DNA of 64,000 bases from Bdellovibrionales bacterium (GTDB lineage Bacteria; Bdellovibrionota; Bdellovibrionia; Bdellovibrionales; JAMPXM01). Shown here piece after piece: positions 16,072 to 24,555 of the stretch (the stretch's first letter is position 1; each line of letters begins with the position of its first letter). A program made the position numbers and the translations under genes. The notes beneath the pieces are model-generated. The model saw nothing but the letters and a program-made list of their open reading frames with translations, was not told the DNA's origin and searched no databases. The stretch is taken from positions 1 to 64,000 of the forward strand of contig SYLX01000070.1 of NCBI GenBank assembly GCA_005808505.1, read 5' to 3'.

Positions 16072-16542
16072 TTACTTACATTTGCCCGAAATGCATTTTT
16101 CACCGGGTGGGCAAGAGTGTGCGCCCGAATCACAAGATTGGCGGCTCACATCCTCGCACTTGCGATTGATGCAATGCTGGAGCCCTGAGCACTGAACACT
16201 GCTTGAACACTTTTTGACGTCGTCATCGTGAGAGCTACCTCCCCCGCCACCGCCGCCGTTCAAGTAGTCACAGACTTCGCGCCCGTTCTTCAGCATGGAT
16301 GCAAGACCTTTCTTCTTTTGGAGCTTGCAAGCCCAGAGACCTTCTTCAAGGGTATAACCTGTGTTGTCGACGATCTCTTGCTGCTTGGCTTTCGATAGCT
16401 TCAGAAAATCCATGCAGGCTTTGTAACTTTCCCGGATCTCCGCCGGACTCAAACATTCAAGCGCGAAGGCAGAGCCTCCCGATAACGCAAAAAGCGCGAG
16501 GATGGAAAAAAGCAACGACAACAAAAGAGTTCGCAAATTCAC
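16072..16542 (-). CDS. Secreted protein with poly-Gly linker and Cys-rich C-terminal module
   Basis: Translation starts at GTG 16542 after GGGGGAT, giving a signal peptide (VNLRTLLLSLLFSILALFA, cleavage near AFA-L). The 156-residue product has a helical N-terminal domain with CLSPAEIRESYKACMDF and WACKLQKKKG, then a linker of seven Gly. The Cys-rich module contains KKCSSSVQCSGLQHCINRKC and SCDSGAHSCPPGEKCISGKC. The C.SG..C...KC pattern is a small disulphide knot seen in many extracellular proteins. The protein at 29802-30209 in this window uses related CPFPASCKSGRC units. A binding role outside the cell is likely; nothing points to catalysis. Confidence 0.75.
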   Translation of the reverse strand: MNLRTLLLSLLFSILALFALSGGSAFALECLSPAEIRESYKACMDFLKLSKAKQQEIVDNTGYTLEEGLWACKLQKKKGLASMLKNGREVCDYLNGGGGGGGSSHDDDVKKCSSSVQCSGLQHCINRKCEDVSRQSCDSGAHSCPPGEKCISGKCK

Positions 16543-16834
16543 AGTAAATCCCCCACTAGGTACTAAATTAGTTTTGCCTACCACTTCCGGCAGTCGCCCC
16601 AAAGACAGGCTGAGCACCAGTGCGGGTGCCTCATGCGACCGTCCTACAAAGCTGAGTGTTTAATTGCGCGAGTCGCAATGGAGCCAAATCAACTCCATTT
16701 GAACAAAGCTGACACCAGAATCCGCGCATTTTGTAAGCGCTCGGACTCCTTCTGACACGAATTCTGCTAATTCGATCGCTCTACGATTCGTCTAGAGCAA
16801 GGATCAAGCAAGGACGATACCAAATACTTCGAAA

Positions 16835-17275
16835 CTACTTTTGATTGACGCCCTTTTGAGCAACCGGAACTGCTTGGCATTTGTGTTCTCGGCATCGCGC
16901 GACCATTGGATAAACGATGCATTTGCACATACCGCCGCGAAAATTCTCTCGGCAGTCCTGCAATCGTTTTTCAAACTCTGGTTTTGCAACGATCGATACT
17001 GCTGTATGACCACAGCATCTGTTGCAGCTATTCGAAACGAGAATGCAGTCTTCATCTTGCTTGCAATCTTGTTCTCGAGCGAGAGGAGGAAGATTTGAAG
17101 GGCCGTGCGTCTGCACTTCAGCGAGCCATCGCTGACGCTCAACTTCTGCCAGCTCTCTCGCTTTTGATTCCGCGCGAAAATCTAGAATGAAGTCGTGAAC
17201 AACTTCAGGATTTTGAACATAGACGAACAACGCGCCGATCACCAGCGCCGTTGCGATGAGTAGGACATATCTCAC
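16835..17275 (-). CDS. Membrane-anchored Cys-rich protein
   Basis: The 146-residue protein starts at GTG 17275 with GAGGATC upstream. It has one N-terminal signal anchor (VRYVLLIATALVIGALFVYV), then a charged helix (FRAESKARELAEVERQRW). A compact domain follows, with ten Cys: QDCKQDEDCILVSNSCNRCC, LQDCRENF, GGMCKCIVYPMVARC and HKCQAV. The spacing C..D.DC...S..C..CCG is found in a class of small bacterial extracellular domains of unknown role. The domain would sit in the periplasm. It has no operon partner. Confidence 0.75.
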   Translation of the reverse strand: MRYVLLIATALVIGALFVYVQNPEVVHDFILDFRAESKARELAEVERQRWLAEVQTHGPSNLPPLAREQDCKQDEDCILVSNSCNRCCGHTAVSIVAKPEFEKRLQDCRENFRGGMCKCIVYPMVARCREHKCQAVPVAQKGVNQK

Positions 17276-17372
17276 AAGTAGATCCTCTATGCCGGTCGAT
17301 CAACAATCACAAACCAAACTTATTTGAGCATAAATTTGGTCCGCGTATTCAGCAAGTGGCTACTAGCGGTAA

Positions 17373-17705
17373 TTAGAGTTCTCCGCGAACCGTCGCGCGT
17401 GCACGGCAAAGCGTGTACGTCGAGTAGAGGTTCGATTCTTCTTCATTGAAGACGTTGCATGTGATCAGCGAAGCGCCCGTGATCACGCAGTTCATAGCAC
17501 CAGCCTCCGCGCAATCGGCCATTGCCTTGCGCTCGGCCATGCGCTCCATCCCCGCTTGCTCCAACTCATTGAAGGGGTTGAGGCCTTCGCCGAAGTTGCT
17601 CTTTTTGTTCGCTGAAGCTTCGGCTTTGAAGACTTGAGAACCTGCGTGAGCCGACTGCGCCGAGGCTACAACAGCGAACGCCGCAACGAGAATGAGTGCT
17701 TTCAT
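17373..17705 (-). CDS. Small secreted hypothetical protein
   Basis: The 110-residue product has a signal peptide (MKALILVAAFAVVASAQSA, cleavage AHA-G) and GGAGGAAAA directly before the ATG. The mature part is about 89 residues with four Cys in the second half (ADCAEAGAMNCVITG, LITCNVF and TLCRARA), probably forming two disulphides. The Ala- and Met-rich segment MERMAERKAMADC is likely helical. No family recognised. It follows the choice-of-anchor-A gene by 36 bases on the same strand and may be co-transcribed. Confidence 0.75.
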   Translation of the reverse strand: MKALILVAAFAVVASAQSAHAGSQVFKAEASANKKSNFGEGLNPFNELEQAGMERMAERKAMADCAEAGAMNCVITGASLITCNVFNEEESNLYSTYTLCRARATVRGEL

Positions 17706-17741
17706 TTTTCCTCCAAAGGTTTGATTCTTAAATAGATTATT

Positions 17742-18713
17742 TTATGCGCCAGCACTAGCCGGAGTCGGTACGCACTGCTTTTGTGAGAAGAACGCCGCGC
17801 CCTGGGGCGGGCAGATGATCGGCGGCGCTGGCGGCGCAACGATCTCGGGGAGCCAGCCGACAAAATGGCCGGGGTTCACTTGGCCGTCGCCACAAAGGCT
17901 ACCGACGTAAAGACCACCTGTTACAAGGCCGTTCCAGAAAGTTACAGAAGCTAACGGCGCAAGCAGTGTCGCCCCGATACCGAGTTCTTTCGATCCGCTT
18001 GCTGACACGCGAAGCGTCTGGGCTTCAAAGAAGTTCAAGAGCACGCGACCTGTTTGAATGCCCTTCAACTGGACATCTAAATTTTCAAGCGATGCTTCAG
18101 TACCAGAAACGTTGATCACGAGGACCGAGACGTCATCGCCTTTGAGACGAATGACCTTCGCCGCACTCAACTCCGAAGCTGTAAGAGACGCGATTGAGTA
18201 GGCTCCAGGCGTCGCAGCGACTTCGAGGACTCCGTCAGTGAGAGAAGCCTTCACCGTGGGTGCTAATCGCGCTAAACGCGACGACTGATCTAGAAAGTAC
18301 TCACCTGCTTTGGCGAGGTTTCTCGCCGCTGGCGCTTGCTTCACGCGACCGTGTGACGAACTCTCTTGAATCTTGACTGTGCCTTCGCTCGCAATTTTTC
18401 CGGCGACGGAAACTTTCTTTAACGTGAGAGCACCCGTCGTCTCGATTCCGCCCGCTACGTGTCCAGAGATCAAGGTCGTCTTGCCGCCTGTCACGAGACG
18501 AGGGCAAGAACCACTCTTTACCGGACCAACTTCGAACCGTTCGAAAGTAAAAGCCCCTTGTGCACCCGTCAGCCCTTGGAAGTCGCTTTTTGCATAGCTG
18601 ATCTCACCGCGGCTGAACACGAGGTAGTCTTGTGGTTTGATCTCCGCGCACTTGCTGGCGTGAGAAACGAATGGAAAGAACGCAATGGTCGAGAGAAGCA
18701 CAAATCTTTTCAT
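17742..18713 (-). CDS. Choice-of-anchor-A (collagen-binding A-domain type) secreted protein
   Basis: The 323-residue protein has a signal peptide (MKRFVLLSTIAFFPFVSHA) and then one domain matching the choice-of-anchor-A family: an early YLVFSRGEISYAKSDFQG, a run of short beta-helix-like strands (TLKKVSVAGKIASEGTVKI), and the typical ending LLNFFEAQTLRVS, GIGATLLAPLASVTFWNG and GGLYVGSLCGDGQVNPGHFVGWLP. Family members sit on bacterial surfaces, often with a C-terminal sorting signal. Here the domain is followed only by a short Pro-rich tail with two Cys and no LPXTG or PEP-CTERM anchor. Adhesion or matrix contact is the likely role. Confidence 0.8.
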   Translation of the reverse strand: MKRFVLLSTIAFFPFVSHASKCAEIKPQDYLVFSRGEISYAKSDFQGLTGAQGAFTFERFEVGPVKSGSCPRLVTGGKTTLISGHVAGGIETTGALTLKKVSVAGKIASEGTVKIQESSSHGRVKQAPAARNLAKAGEYFLDQSSRLARLAPTVKASLTDGVLEVAATPGAYSIASLTASELSAAKVIRLKGDDVSVLVINVSGTEASLENLDVQLKGIQTGRVLLNFFEAQTLRVSASGSKELGIGATLLAPLASVTFWNGLVTGGLYVGSLCGDGQVNPGHFVGWLPEIVAPPAPPIICPPQGAAFFSQKQCVPTPASAGA

Positions 18714-18907
18714 GGCGCATTTGTACCATCATCTTGGGAGAGAGATAAAACGCTTCATGACTTCTTGTAGAAGCGACTCGAGTTGATCAGAACTTCGACA
18801 TCCCGTTTGGCGCCAGCCGTTTTGAAGCGGGACTAAATACCGACCGAACTAGGCAATATTTCTGACTTTCTTGCTCGTCGCCTGGTAACACTTTAAAATT
18901 CAAACAA

Positions 18908-19492
18908 ATGCCGTTGATTTCAATTCGAACCGAGAGAACCCTACCGTCTCAGTCTGGCCCACAAGCCGGCTTCTCCCTCGTGGAGTTGCTGGTGGTCGTC
19001 TCGATCATCAGCATCTTGGGCCTCATCGCTCAACCCAATTACACAAAGTTCGTAGACCGAGCTAAGGTAAACGCCGCCAAGGCTACGTTGAGCCAGGCGA
19101 AAGCCGGAGCCGTTGGTATTCGAGAAATAGATGACGTCACCCTTATCGATCTCACCGGCCAAGTCTGTTCGACTTGTACGATGGGCGCCGCCTTCAACAC
19201 CGATCCGGCCACGTGGGGAAGCATCGCGAATGCAGCTCCTAGCTGGGCTCGAATAGGATTCGACAGCGTACCGCGCGACGCCTGGGGCCGCCCCTTCATG
19301 CTCGAGGAAAACGAGCAAGAGTTCGGGGTCGGCGATTGCAGATACGACGTATTTTATAGCGCAGGTCCCGATCATATTTGGATGGGTTGGGGCGATGGAG
19401 ATGACGTTTTCGGTGATGACGTCATCATCCGTGTTCCGCGGAAAAACGATCGCGCCTGCCCCCATAACCTATGGGGCCAGTTCGGCAGCTAA
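18908..19492 (+). CDS. GspG-like pseudopilin, copy 2
   Basis: The 194-residue product repeats the plan of the protein at 11270-11848: a prepilin leader ending QAG, FSLVELLVVVSIISILGLIA, TKFVDRAKVNAAKATLSQAKAG, PRDAWGRPFMLEENE and GWGDGDDVFGDDVIIRVP, ending in WGQFG. Differences are concentrated in the central loop (TGQVCSTCTMGAAFNTD), suggesting different partners. The Asp-rich loop is probably a calcium site as in major pseudopilins. No pilus or type II secretion machinery is within the window, so the assembly apparatus must be elsewhere. The ribosome site is again weak. Confidence 0.85.
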   Translation: MPLISIRTERTLPSQSGPQAGFSLVELLVVVSIISILGLIAQPNYTKFVDRAKVNAAKATLSQAKAGAVGIREIDDVTLIDLTGQVCSTCTMGAAFNTDPATWGSIANAAPSWARIGFDSVPRDAWGRPFMLEENEQEFGVGDCRYDVFYSAGPDHIWMGWGDGDDVFGDDVIIRVPRKNDRACPHNLWGQFGS

Positions 19493-19496
19493 CAGG

Positions 19497-19715
19497 TTAC
19501 CCAGCCTTGGGAAAGTTCTTTTCCATGATCAAGATGTCGGCCATGTTCATGTGCTGAACGATGAAGACCTTCATCGTCGCCTGCGCCATGTTCGTTGCAA
19601 GCGTTGCTCCCTTCAGGAGCTGAGCATTCTTCTCTTGATTGGAGAATTGAACGAAGAAGACTTTATGTTGAGCCATGTTCATGTGGGGAACGACGATGAC
19701 TTTGGGTCCGTTCAT
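19497..19715 (-). CDS. Small internally repeated protein, DUF6150-like
   Basis: The 72-residue protein contains two near copies of the unit KV.(I/V)V.HMNMA (PKVIVVPHMNMAQHKVFFVQ and MKVFIVQHMNMADILIMEK), separated by a related unit with FSNQEKNAQ and ATNMAQ. The alternating hydrophobic pattern followed by N..A(D/Q) resembles the short beta-repeat proteins of the DUF6150 type; this is recalled and uncertain. There is no signal peptide. It converges on the pseudopilin gene with four bases between the stop codons. AGGA lies ten bases upstream of the ATG. Confidence 0.6.
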   Translation of the reverse strand: MNGPKVIVVPHMNMAQHKVFFVQFSNQEKNAQLLKGATLATNMAQATMKVFIVQHMNMADILIMEKNFPKAG

Positions 19716-19848
19716 TTGCCGAAATCCTTTTGAAAACAGTGTTTGTCTTAGGATGTCGGAGCAATCTCATGCAGCGCAAGCGATCTCGAAGGATCCTGAC
19801 CTACGTCTCGCGAGGTTCTTTGACCATGTAAGTCCTCCGATTGAGAAC

Positions 19849-20226
19849 TTAGAGCGAACCGAAAAACGTTTCGGTGATTTTTAAGTTCTTGAAGTGGATA
19901 CGGAGAAAAGGTCGAGCCAAACGAAGTGGACTATCATCCGGATCCGCAAGCACGACTTCACCACTCTTAAGTTCCAACACTGCCTTTTCGACCGACCCAA
20001 GATCAGCTCTCAACACGGCGAGAACTTCGCTCGACGTCTCGGCAAGCTTCGCGAGATCTTGGGCTTCATCTCTCAATTTCCGCTCGCCGCCGGAGCTAAA
20101 TAAAAACATAAAAATAAATGCAGCCGCTCCGAGAATGGCTATCGCAAATAAACCTAAAATGATTTTCATCCTACCGCCTTTGCTTCCGCCGTTTGGCCCT
20201 TGTTGGTCCGGATCTTGATACGTCAT
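19849..20226 (-). CDS. Single-pass membrane protein
   Basis: The 125-residue protein starts MTYQDPDQQGPNGGSKGGR, a short hydrophilic head, followed by one membrane helix (MKIILGLFAIAILGAAAFIF). The outer part has a helix KLRDEAQDLAKLAETSSEVLAVLRADLGSVEKAV and ends with strands (KIIF-like HFKNLKITETFF). An internal Met just before the helix could be the true start. The gene is divergent from the phosphatase at 20284, with only 57 bases between them. Function unknown. Confidence 0.6.
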   Translation of the reverse strand: MTYQDPDQQGPNGGSKGGRMKIILGLFAIAILGAAAFIFMFLFSSGGERKLRDEAQDLAKLAETSSEVLAVLRADLGSVEKAVLELKSGEVVLADPDDSPLRLARPFLRIHFKNLKITETFFGSL

Positions 20227-20283
20227 CCGTTTGAAATAAGAAAACTCACCGATTGCGGCCAATGTCGGCCAAGGGAGACTCGG

Positions 20284-21045
20284 ATGCGCCTTCTCAAATC
20301 GCATTTATTCGCGCTCGTGGCACTCGTTACGTCTTTGCAAGTGCAAGCTAACGAAAAACCAAAGATCATCTTGTCCCCTTTTGCGCCTACTGTCCAAGGA
20401 GTATCCATCCCGAATACGCATGAAGTGGCGCGTGCGGATGGTTTTGTTCTCCGCGGGATGACGCCCCTTACTACCGAACAAGTGAAAGAACTCGCTGACA
20501 TCGGGATCAATCATATCTTGATCTTCCGCGCTGATTCACCAGGTGAAACTGGGATTGCAGATGAAAAAGCATTGATTGCCCAGCATCCGCGTATCCGCAA
20601 TGTCACTAACATCCAGTTTCCGTGGAAAGATCTCTCTGACTTCGGTCTTCATTGCCGTAACACAGTGGAAGCACTTCGTATCATTCGCGATTCACTTAAA
20701 ACTCCGGGCGAAGGTCTTTTCTTCCACTGCACAGTTGGTGAAGACCGCACTGGCTATCTTGCGGGACTCTACCGCGTTCTCTTTGAAGGTGTGACTCCCC
20801 ATCAGGCCCTCAAATCTGAGATGTGCACGCGCGGCTACGCGGAAGCTGATCCAACTAAACCCCAATTCGTTATCGATCTCGTTCACGCGAACGTGACGCC
20901 CCTTTATCTGAAAATGAATGAGCTCATCGCTAAAGGCGTATTGACGCAAGAGCTTGACCTGAGAGCTTGTGACATAGATCCCGCAACGGATGAAGCGTTC
21001 GCGAAGCGACTTCAATCGGAAGCAGCTCTCTACCGCTGCCAGTAA
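20284..21045 (+). CDS. Secreted tyrosine-phosphatase-like protein
   Basis: The 253-residue protein has a signal peptide (MRLLKSHLFALVALVTSLQ, cleavage VQA-N) and the P-loop of Cys-based phosphatases, HCTVGEDRTG (H148, C149, R155). A WPD-like loop lies before it (FPWKDLSDFG). The layout fits bacterial atypical dual-specificity or phytase-like phosphatases, which remove phosphate from phosphotyrosine, phosphoinositides or inositol phosphates. Export to the periplasm or outside suggests a phytase-like or host/prey-directed role, but the substrate is not evident. GGGAGA precedes the ATG at 20284. An intrinsic terminator follows. Confidence 0.8.
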   Translation: MRLLKSHLFALVALVTSLQVQANEKPKIILSPFAPTVQGVSIPNTHEVARADGFVLRGMTPLTTEQVKELADIGINHILIFRADSPGETGIADEKALIAQHPRIRNVTNIQFPWKDLSDFGLHCRNTVEALRIIRDSLKTPGEGLFFHCTVGEDRTGYLAGLYRVLFEGVTPHQALKSEMCTRGYAEADPTKPQFVIDLVHANVTPLYLKMNELIAKGVLTQELDLRACDIDPATDEAFAKRLQSEAALYRCQ

Positions 21046-21071
21046 TTTCGAAATCGAATTGAGTTTCACGA

Positions 21072-21106
21072 GAAAGGTCTCCGCGTTTTCCCGCGAGGCC
21101 TTTTTC
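21072..21106 (+). terminator. Intrinsic terminator of the phosphatase gene
   Basis: An imperfect hairpin (AAAGG-CT-CGCG / CGCG-AG-CCTTT) is followed by a T run. Confidence 0.75.
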
Positions 21107-21184
21107 GTTTTGTTGCGGTTGATAAATGATGACCGATGCTTGTACGCTAATCGCGTGACGAGATCTTTTTAAAAAGGAGCAGGA

Positions 21185-21730
21185 ATGGATTCCGATTCTT
21201 TTGTGCGTCTGAGAGACCACGGTGCTCTCACTTTGCAAACCGAAGAATTTCTAACAATCGCGCTGGACAAAAAGGCTCGCTTTGCATGGTTTGCCTCGCC
21301 GTTAACGAAAGCTTTCGACGTCGCTCGCGCCGAAGCCTCAAAAAGATCGATCCCCGTCACGGCTTTTGACATTACCTTTTCTTCATACGCTCCGCTTTTT
21401 GAAGGTAGACCGACCGGTCTATTTCTAGATTGGGCCTTAAGCCATTCGATAGAATCAATTGAAGCCAATTGGCTGAAAGCTTTTACACTTCTTTATCCGA
21501 AGAACCCTCGAGCTGATTTTGCAGTTAAGATCTGCGAGAGCATAGACTTCATCGTGATCTTTGATTCCGAAGGTCGACTTCAAAGCATCATAGAGCCTTT
21601 AGTCACTCGCGAGACTCTCGCCTACCAAATCATCTTCGACGCCAAGCGGGTGCTTGCTCCGACTCAGTTCATTCCTTCGAGTCAGGAAAAGTTCGATTTC
21701 CCAACTCGAGTTTTTGCAAATCGACGCTGA
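21185..21730 (+). CDS. Hypothetical cytoplasmic protein
   Basis: The 181-residue protein begins MDSDSFVRLRDHGAL after an AAAAAGGAGCAGGA ribosome site. There is no signal peptide. The middle is strand-rich (RFAWFASPLTKAFDV, VTAFDITFSSYAPLFEG), and the C-terminal part has FIVIFDSEGRLQSIIEP and a helix TRETLAYQIIFDAKRVL. I do not recognise a family or catalytic residues. The next gene starts 13 bases after its stop on the same strand, so the two probably share a transcript. Confidence 0.65.
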   Translation: MDSDSFVRLRDHGALTLQTEEFLTIALDKKARFAWFASPLTKAFDVARAEASKRSIPVTAFDITFSSYAPLFEGRPTGLFLDWALSHSIESIEANWLKAFTLLYPKNPRADFAVKICESIDFIVIFDSEGRLQSIIEPLVTRETLAYQIIFDAKRVLAPTQFIPSSQEKFDFPTRVFANRR

Positions 21731-21743
21731 CGATGGAGCCACC

Positions 21744-22031
21744 ATGAAAACAGCGTACATAGTGTTTTTGCTTCTTGATCTGCTTATTCTCGCCTATGCG
21801 TTTAAAGCTGTTGTCCAAAGTCCTTCGACAGCGCAGCAAAAGAAACTTCAATTTCTGCTCGCCGCTCTCGTCCCTTTCGTTGGTCCTCTGCTCGTGATCT
21901 TCGTCCATCGCAGCGACGATAAGACTGCTCCCTCGAGTGATCGCTACATGGGCCAGAGTATTGATGAAGCAACCAACGATGTGATCATGATGCAAACAGG
22001 AGACGAATCACCACCGTCCCATCGGAATTAA
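21744..22031 (+). CDS. Small two-helix membrane protein
   Basis: The 95-residue protein has two membrane helices: TAYIVFLLLDLLILAYAFKA and LQFLLAALVPFVGPLLVIFV, joined by a short polar loop. The soluble tail is about 40 residues (HRSDDKTAPSSDRYMGQSID). The ATG has GATGGAG upstream. The helix pattern resembles phospholipase-D-nuclease-like N-terminal anchors and other small membrane adaptors, but no family is clear. Confidence 0.65.
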   Translation: MKTAYIVFLLLDLLILAYAFKAVVQSPSTAQQKKLQFLLAALVPFVGPLLVIFVHRSDDKTAPSSDRYMGQSIDEATNDVIMMQTGDESPPSHRN

Positions 22032-22163
22032 GGCCTACCGAGTGCCGGCTTGACCACAATCGTTGGCTATTGATCATAAATTCTTTGATCGCTCGATACA
22101 GCATCCCTGCTATTCATACGGACTTGAACCGCTGGTCCACCATGACCAGCAAAGCAGGGGCTT

Positions 22164-23141
22164 ATGTCGAAAACTAGAATCGGTTACCACGCTTCGCATG
22201 AGCAGTACGCTCCGAGCGAACTTTTACGACTGACTCAAAACGTAGAAAAAGCCGGCTGCTCACTGGCCATGTGCTCGGATCACCTTGTGCCGTGGAGCGA
22301 GCGCCAAGGGCATTCTGGCTACACATGGAGCTGGCTTGGTTCAGCGCTGCAAGCGACTCAGCTGGAATTTGGCACCGTCACGGCTCCTGGCCAACGTTAT
22401 CATCCCGTCATCCTTGCGCAGAAAATTGCGACTCTTGCCGAAATGTTTCCCGGGCGAGTCTGGGTGGCACTTGGTAGCGGCGAACTCATGAATGAGCACG
22501 TCACTGGCGAAAAGTGGCCCGAAAAATCACGGCGGAACCAACGTCTCCTTGAAAGCTTTCGAATCATGAAGGCCTTACTTCAGGGCGAAACCGTCAGCCA
22601 TGACGGTCACATCAAAGTCGATCGCGCCAAGCTTTGGACAAAGCCAGCGTCAATGCCTTTGCTTGTCGGAGCCGCAATCACGGCGCAAACCGCCGAGTGG
22701 ATGGGATCTTGGGCCGATGGACTGGTGACCATTGGTCAAGACTACGATGTCCTCGCGAAAATTATCGAAGCCTTCCGACGGGGCGGCGGAAAATCGAAAC
22801 CGATTTTTCTTCAAGAGCAGATCGCTTACGCACCGACCTATGAAGACGCTATAACGCAAGCGCATGACCAGTGGCGCTTCAGCGTTTTTAAAAGCACCAT
22901 CCTCGCCGACACGGCGATGCCAGAAGACATCGACGAAATCTCGAAGTACGTACGCGAAGAGGATGTGAAAAAATCCGTGCGCGTTTCCGATGATCTTCAG
23001 GAACATCGCGAATGGCTGCAAAGAAACGTCGATCTCGGCTTTGACCGGATCTATCTGCATAATGTCTGTCGGAAGAACCAAGATTTCTTCGAAAGATTTC
23101 GTGAATCTGTTTTTCCAAACCTGAAAGGGGTCTCGCTTTAA
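22164..23141 (+). CDS. LLM-class flavin-dependent oxidoreductase, TIGR03885 type
   Basis: The 325-residue protein is a luciferase-like monooxygenase TIM barrel. It matches the subgroup described as probable non-F420 flavin oxidoreductases: RIGYHASHEQ at the start, CSDHLVPWSERQGHSGYTWS, GTVTAPGQRYHPVILAQK, MFPGRVWVALGSGELMNEH and WADGLVTIGQD. Such enzymes use reduced FMN or F420 to oxidise small molecules; the substrate of this subgroup is not known to me. Length is normal for the family. The start is preceded by AGGGGCTT. It stands alone, two bases ahead of a frame whose true start lies further downstream. Confidence 0.85.
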   Translation: MSKTRIGYHASHEQYAPSELLRLTQNVEKAGCSLAMCSDHLVPWSERQGHSGYTWSWLGSALQATQLEFGTVTAPGQRYHPVILAQKIATLAEMFPGRVWVALGSGELMNEHVTGEKWPEKSRRNQRLLESFRIMKALLQGETVSHDGHIKVDRAKLWTKPASMPLLVGAAITAQTAEWMGSWADGLVTIGQDYDVLAKIIEAFRRGGGKSKPIFLQEQIAYAPTYEDAITQAHDQWRFSVFKSTILADTAMPEDIDEISKYVREEDVKKSVRVSDDLQEHREWLQRNVDLGFDRIYLHNVCRKNQDFFERFRESVFPNLKGVSL

Positions 23142-23283
23142 GGTGTCAAACATCTGGACGTCTGCTCAACGAACTCTCGCCGACTCGCATGGCTTTGAGC
23201 TAAAAACGCATTCAGCCCTCAAAGGCCCGGTCCCCCGGCTGCATTCTCTAACCGTAGCAATGAAGCCCAAAGAAGAGGCGAAG

Positions 23284-23718
23284 ATGACGATCTTCAAAAT
23301 TCTGTTCCTACTCTCCCTATCCATCTACGGCGCGTTTTCTGCCTCGCCTGCCCACGCATCAATCGCGATCTTGGATGTGCAAGAGTTCCGGTGCTCCAAC
23401 GGAGAAAACTACGATGTCATTCGACACTATTGGGGTGGATGGGGGCCTGGCAGCTGGAAACTTGCGGCATTCTGTAACGTCGGTATTCTCAATGAGAAGA
23501 ATCACGATAAATATCAGCCCCGAATGGCGGATCCAAGGATGGCTCATCCTGAAGTCGCTCGGTGTGCCGATGAAGATACCGAGTACGTTCGGCTCTGCTT
23601 TGAAGAATTCAAAACGTTTAATGGCGTTCAAGGTGGCGAGCTTGAACCTTTCGTACATGGTCGACCTTATCTCAAATCAGACTCGGCCCCTATTAAAGGC
23701 GCCAAGGTCGTCAACTAA
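23284..23718 (+). CDS. Secreted hypothetical protein
   Basis: I place the start at 23284, where GAAGAGG precedes an ATG that opens a clean signal peptide (MTIFKILFLLSLSIYGAFS, cleavage AHA-S). A 47-residue in-frame extension to 23143 would put the signal in the middle. The 144-residue product has QEFRCSNGENYDVIRHYWGGWG, FCNVGILNEK, ARCADEDTEYVRLCFEEF and a Gly/Pro-rich end. Four Cys suggest two disulphides. Family unknown. It converges on the DJ-1-like gene with six bases between stops. Confidence 0.75.
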   Translation: MTIFKILFLLSLSIYGAFSASPAHASIAILDVQEFRCSNGENYDVIRHYWGGWGPGSWKLAAFCNVGILNEKNHDKYQPRMADPRMAHPEVARCADEDTEYVRLCFEEFKTFNGVQGGELEPFVHGRPYLKSDSAPIKGAKVVN

Positions 23719-23724
23719 CTACGT

Positions 23725-24288
23725 TCACGCTTTACCTCTGTAGTAGCGCTTCAATGCGTCTACCCGAGATTCTTCAACGACATCGCTCAGACGAGCAACC
23801 TCAACCGCAAAATCAATAAATGCGTTTGGTTTAGCCGTCACGATTGTGCCGTCAACAATGATAGCCTCATCCGTGAGGACCGTTTCGGCAAACACTCCAT
23901 GCTTTTTGAAAAAAGCCATTTGCCGATCTTTGTAACCGTGGGCAATTCGTCGGCCTTTTAATAAGCCTGCACGCTCAAGAAGCACCGGCCCGGCGCAGAT
24001 CGCGCCGATGATGCACCCCTGATGATAGCTTTTCTGCAGGAGTTCGCGCAGAGATCGCAGCTCGACAACGCTGTCGGGATTTCCTCCGGGAACCAAGATC
24101 AGTCTGTAGTCACCGACCTGCACATTGTCGTAGCTGTGATGAGCTTTGATGATCATGCCGTTTGAACCCTGATGGTCCGACCCATCCGGCGTTGCAATCT
24201 CAACCGGGAAAGTCTTATGAACAAGCTCGCACGCCAGCATGATTTCGAATTCAATGCAGCCGGGATAAAAGAGGCTCAAAGTTTTCAT
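23725..24288 (-). CDS. DJ-1/PfpI family protein
   Basis: The 187-residue product has the whole DJ-1/PfpI fold. It opens with KTLSLFYPGCIEFEIML, which holds the conserved acidic residue, then YRLILVPGGNPDS, the nucleophile elbow IIGAICAGPVLLERAGLLKGRR (Cys 98), and VDGTIVTAKPNAFIDFA near the end. Members act as glyoxalases, deglycases, chaperones or amidases. The pattern around the Cys is closest to the DJ-1/YajL/ThiJ branch, so a role in carbonyl or oxidative stress is likely. The start at 24288 has GAGGAGAGGG upstream; a longer frame to 24381 is rejected. Confidence 0.85.
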   Translation of the reverse strand: MKTLSLFYPGCIEFEIMLACELVHKTFPVEIATPDGSDHQGSNGMIIKAHHSYDNVQVGDYRLILVPGGNPDSVVELRSLRELLQKSYHQGCIIGAICAGPVLLERAGLLKGRRIAHGYKDRQMAFFKKHGVFAETVLTDEAIIVDGTIVTAKPNAFIDFAVEVARLSDVVEESRVDALKRYYRGKA

Positions 24289-24555
24289 CGCTCTATCCCT
24301 CTCCTCATGATCGCCCATCGTCGAAACTCTATTCTTCCTGAGGCTAGATTGCGAGTCACCGTGAGTTTGACCGGCCTCCATAAACTAAAGTAACGAACTC
24401 TAAAATTGAGCGACCTTGCTGAATAATGAAACCAAACTGCGAAAAGTCACGGCGCCGACTAGACGGTCACAATGGTTCGGGTTAAGTGTCCTATTCGATC
24501 ACAATTTGAATTCATTCACGGCGGCTTTGGCCCTCGGTTAAAATCGTTGAAGAGT

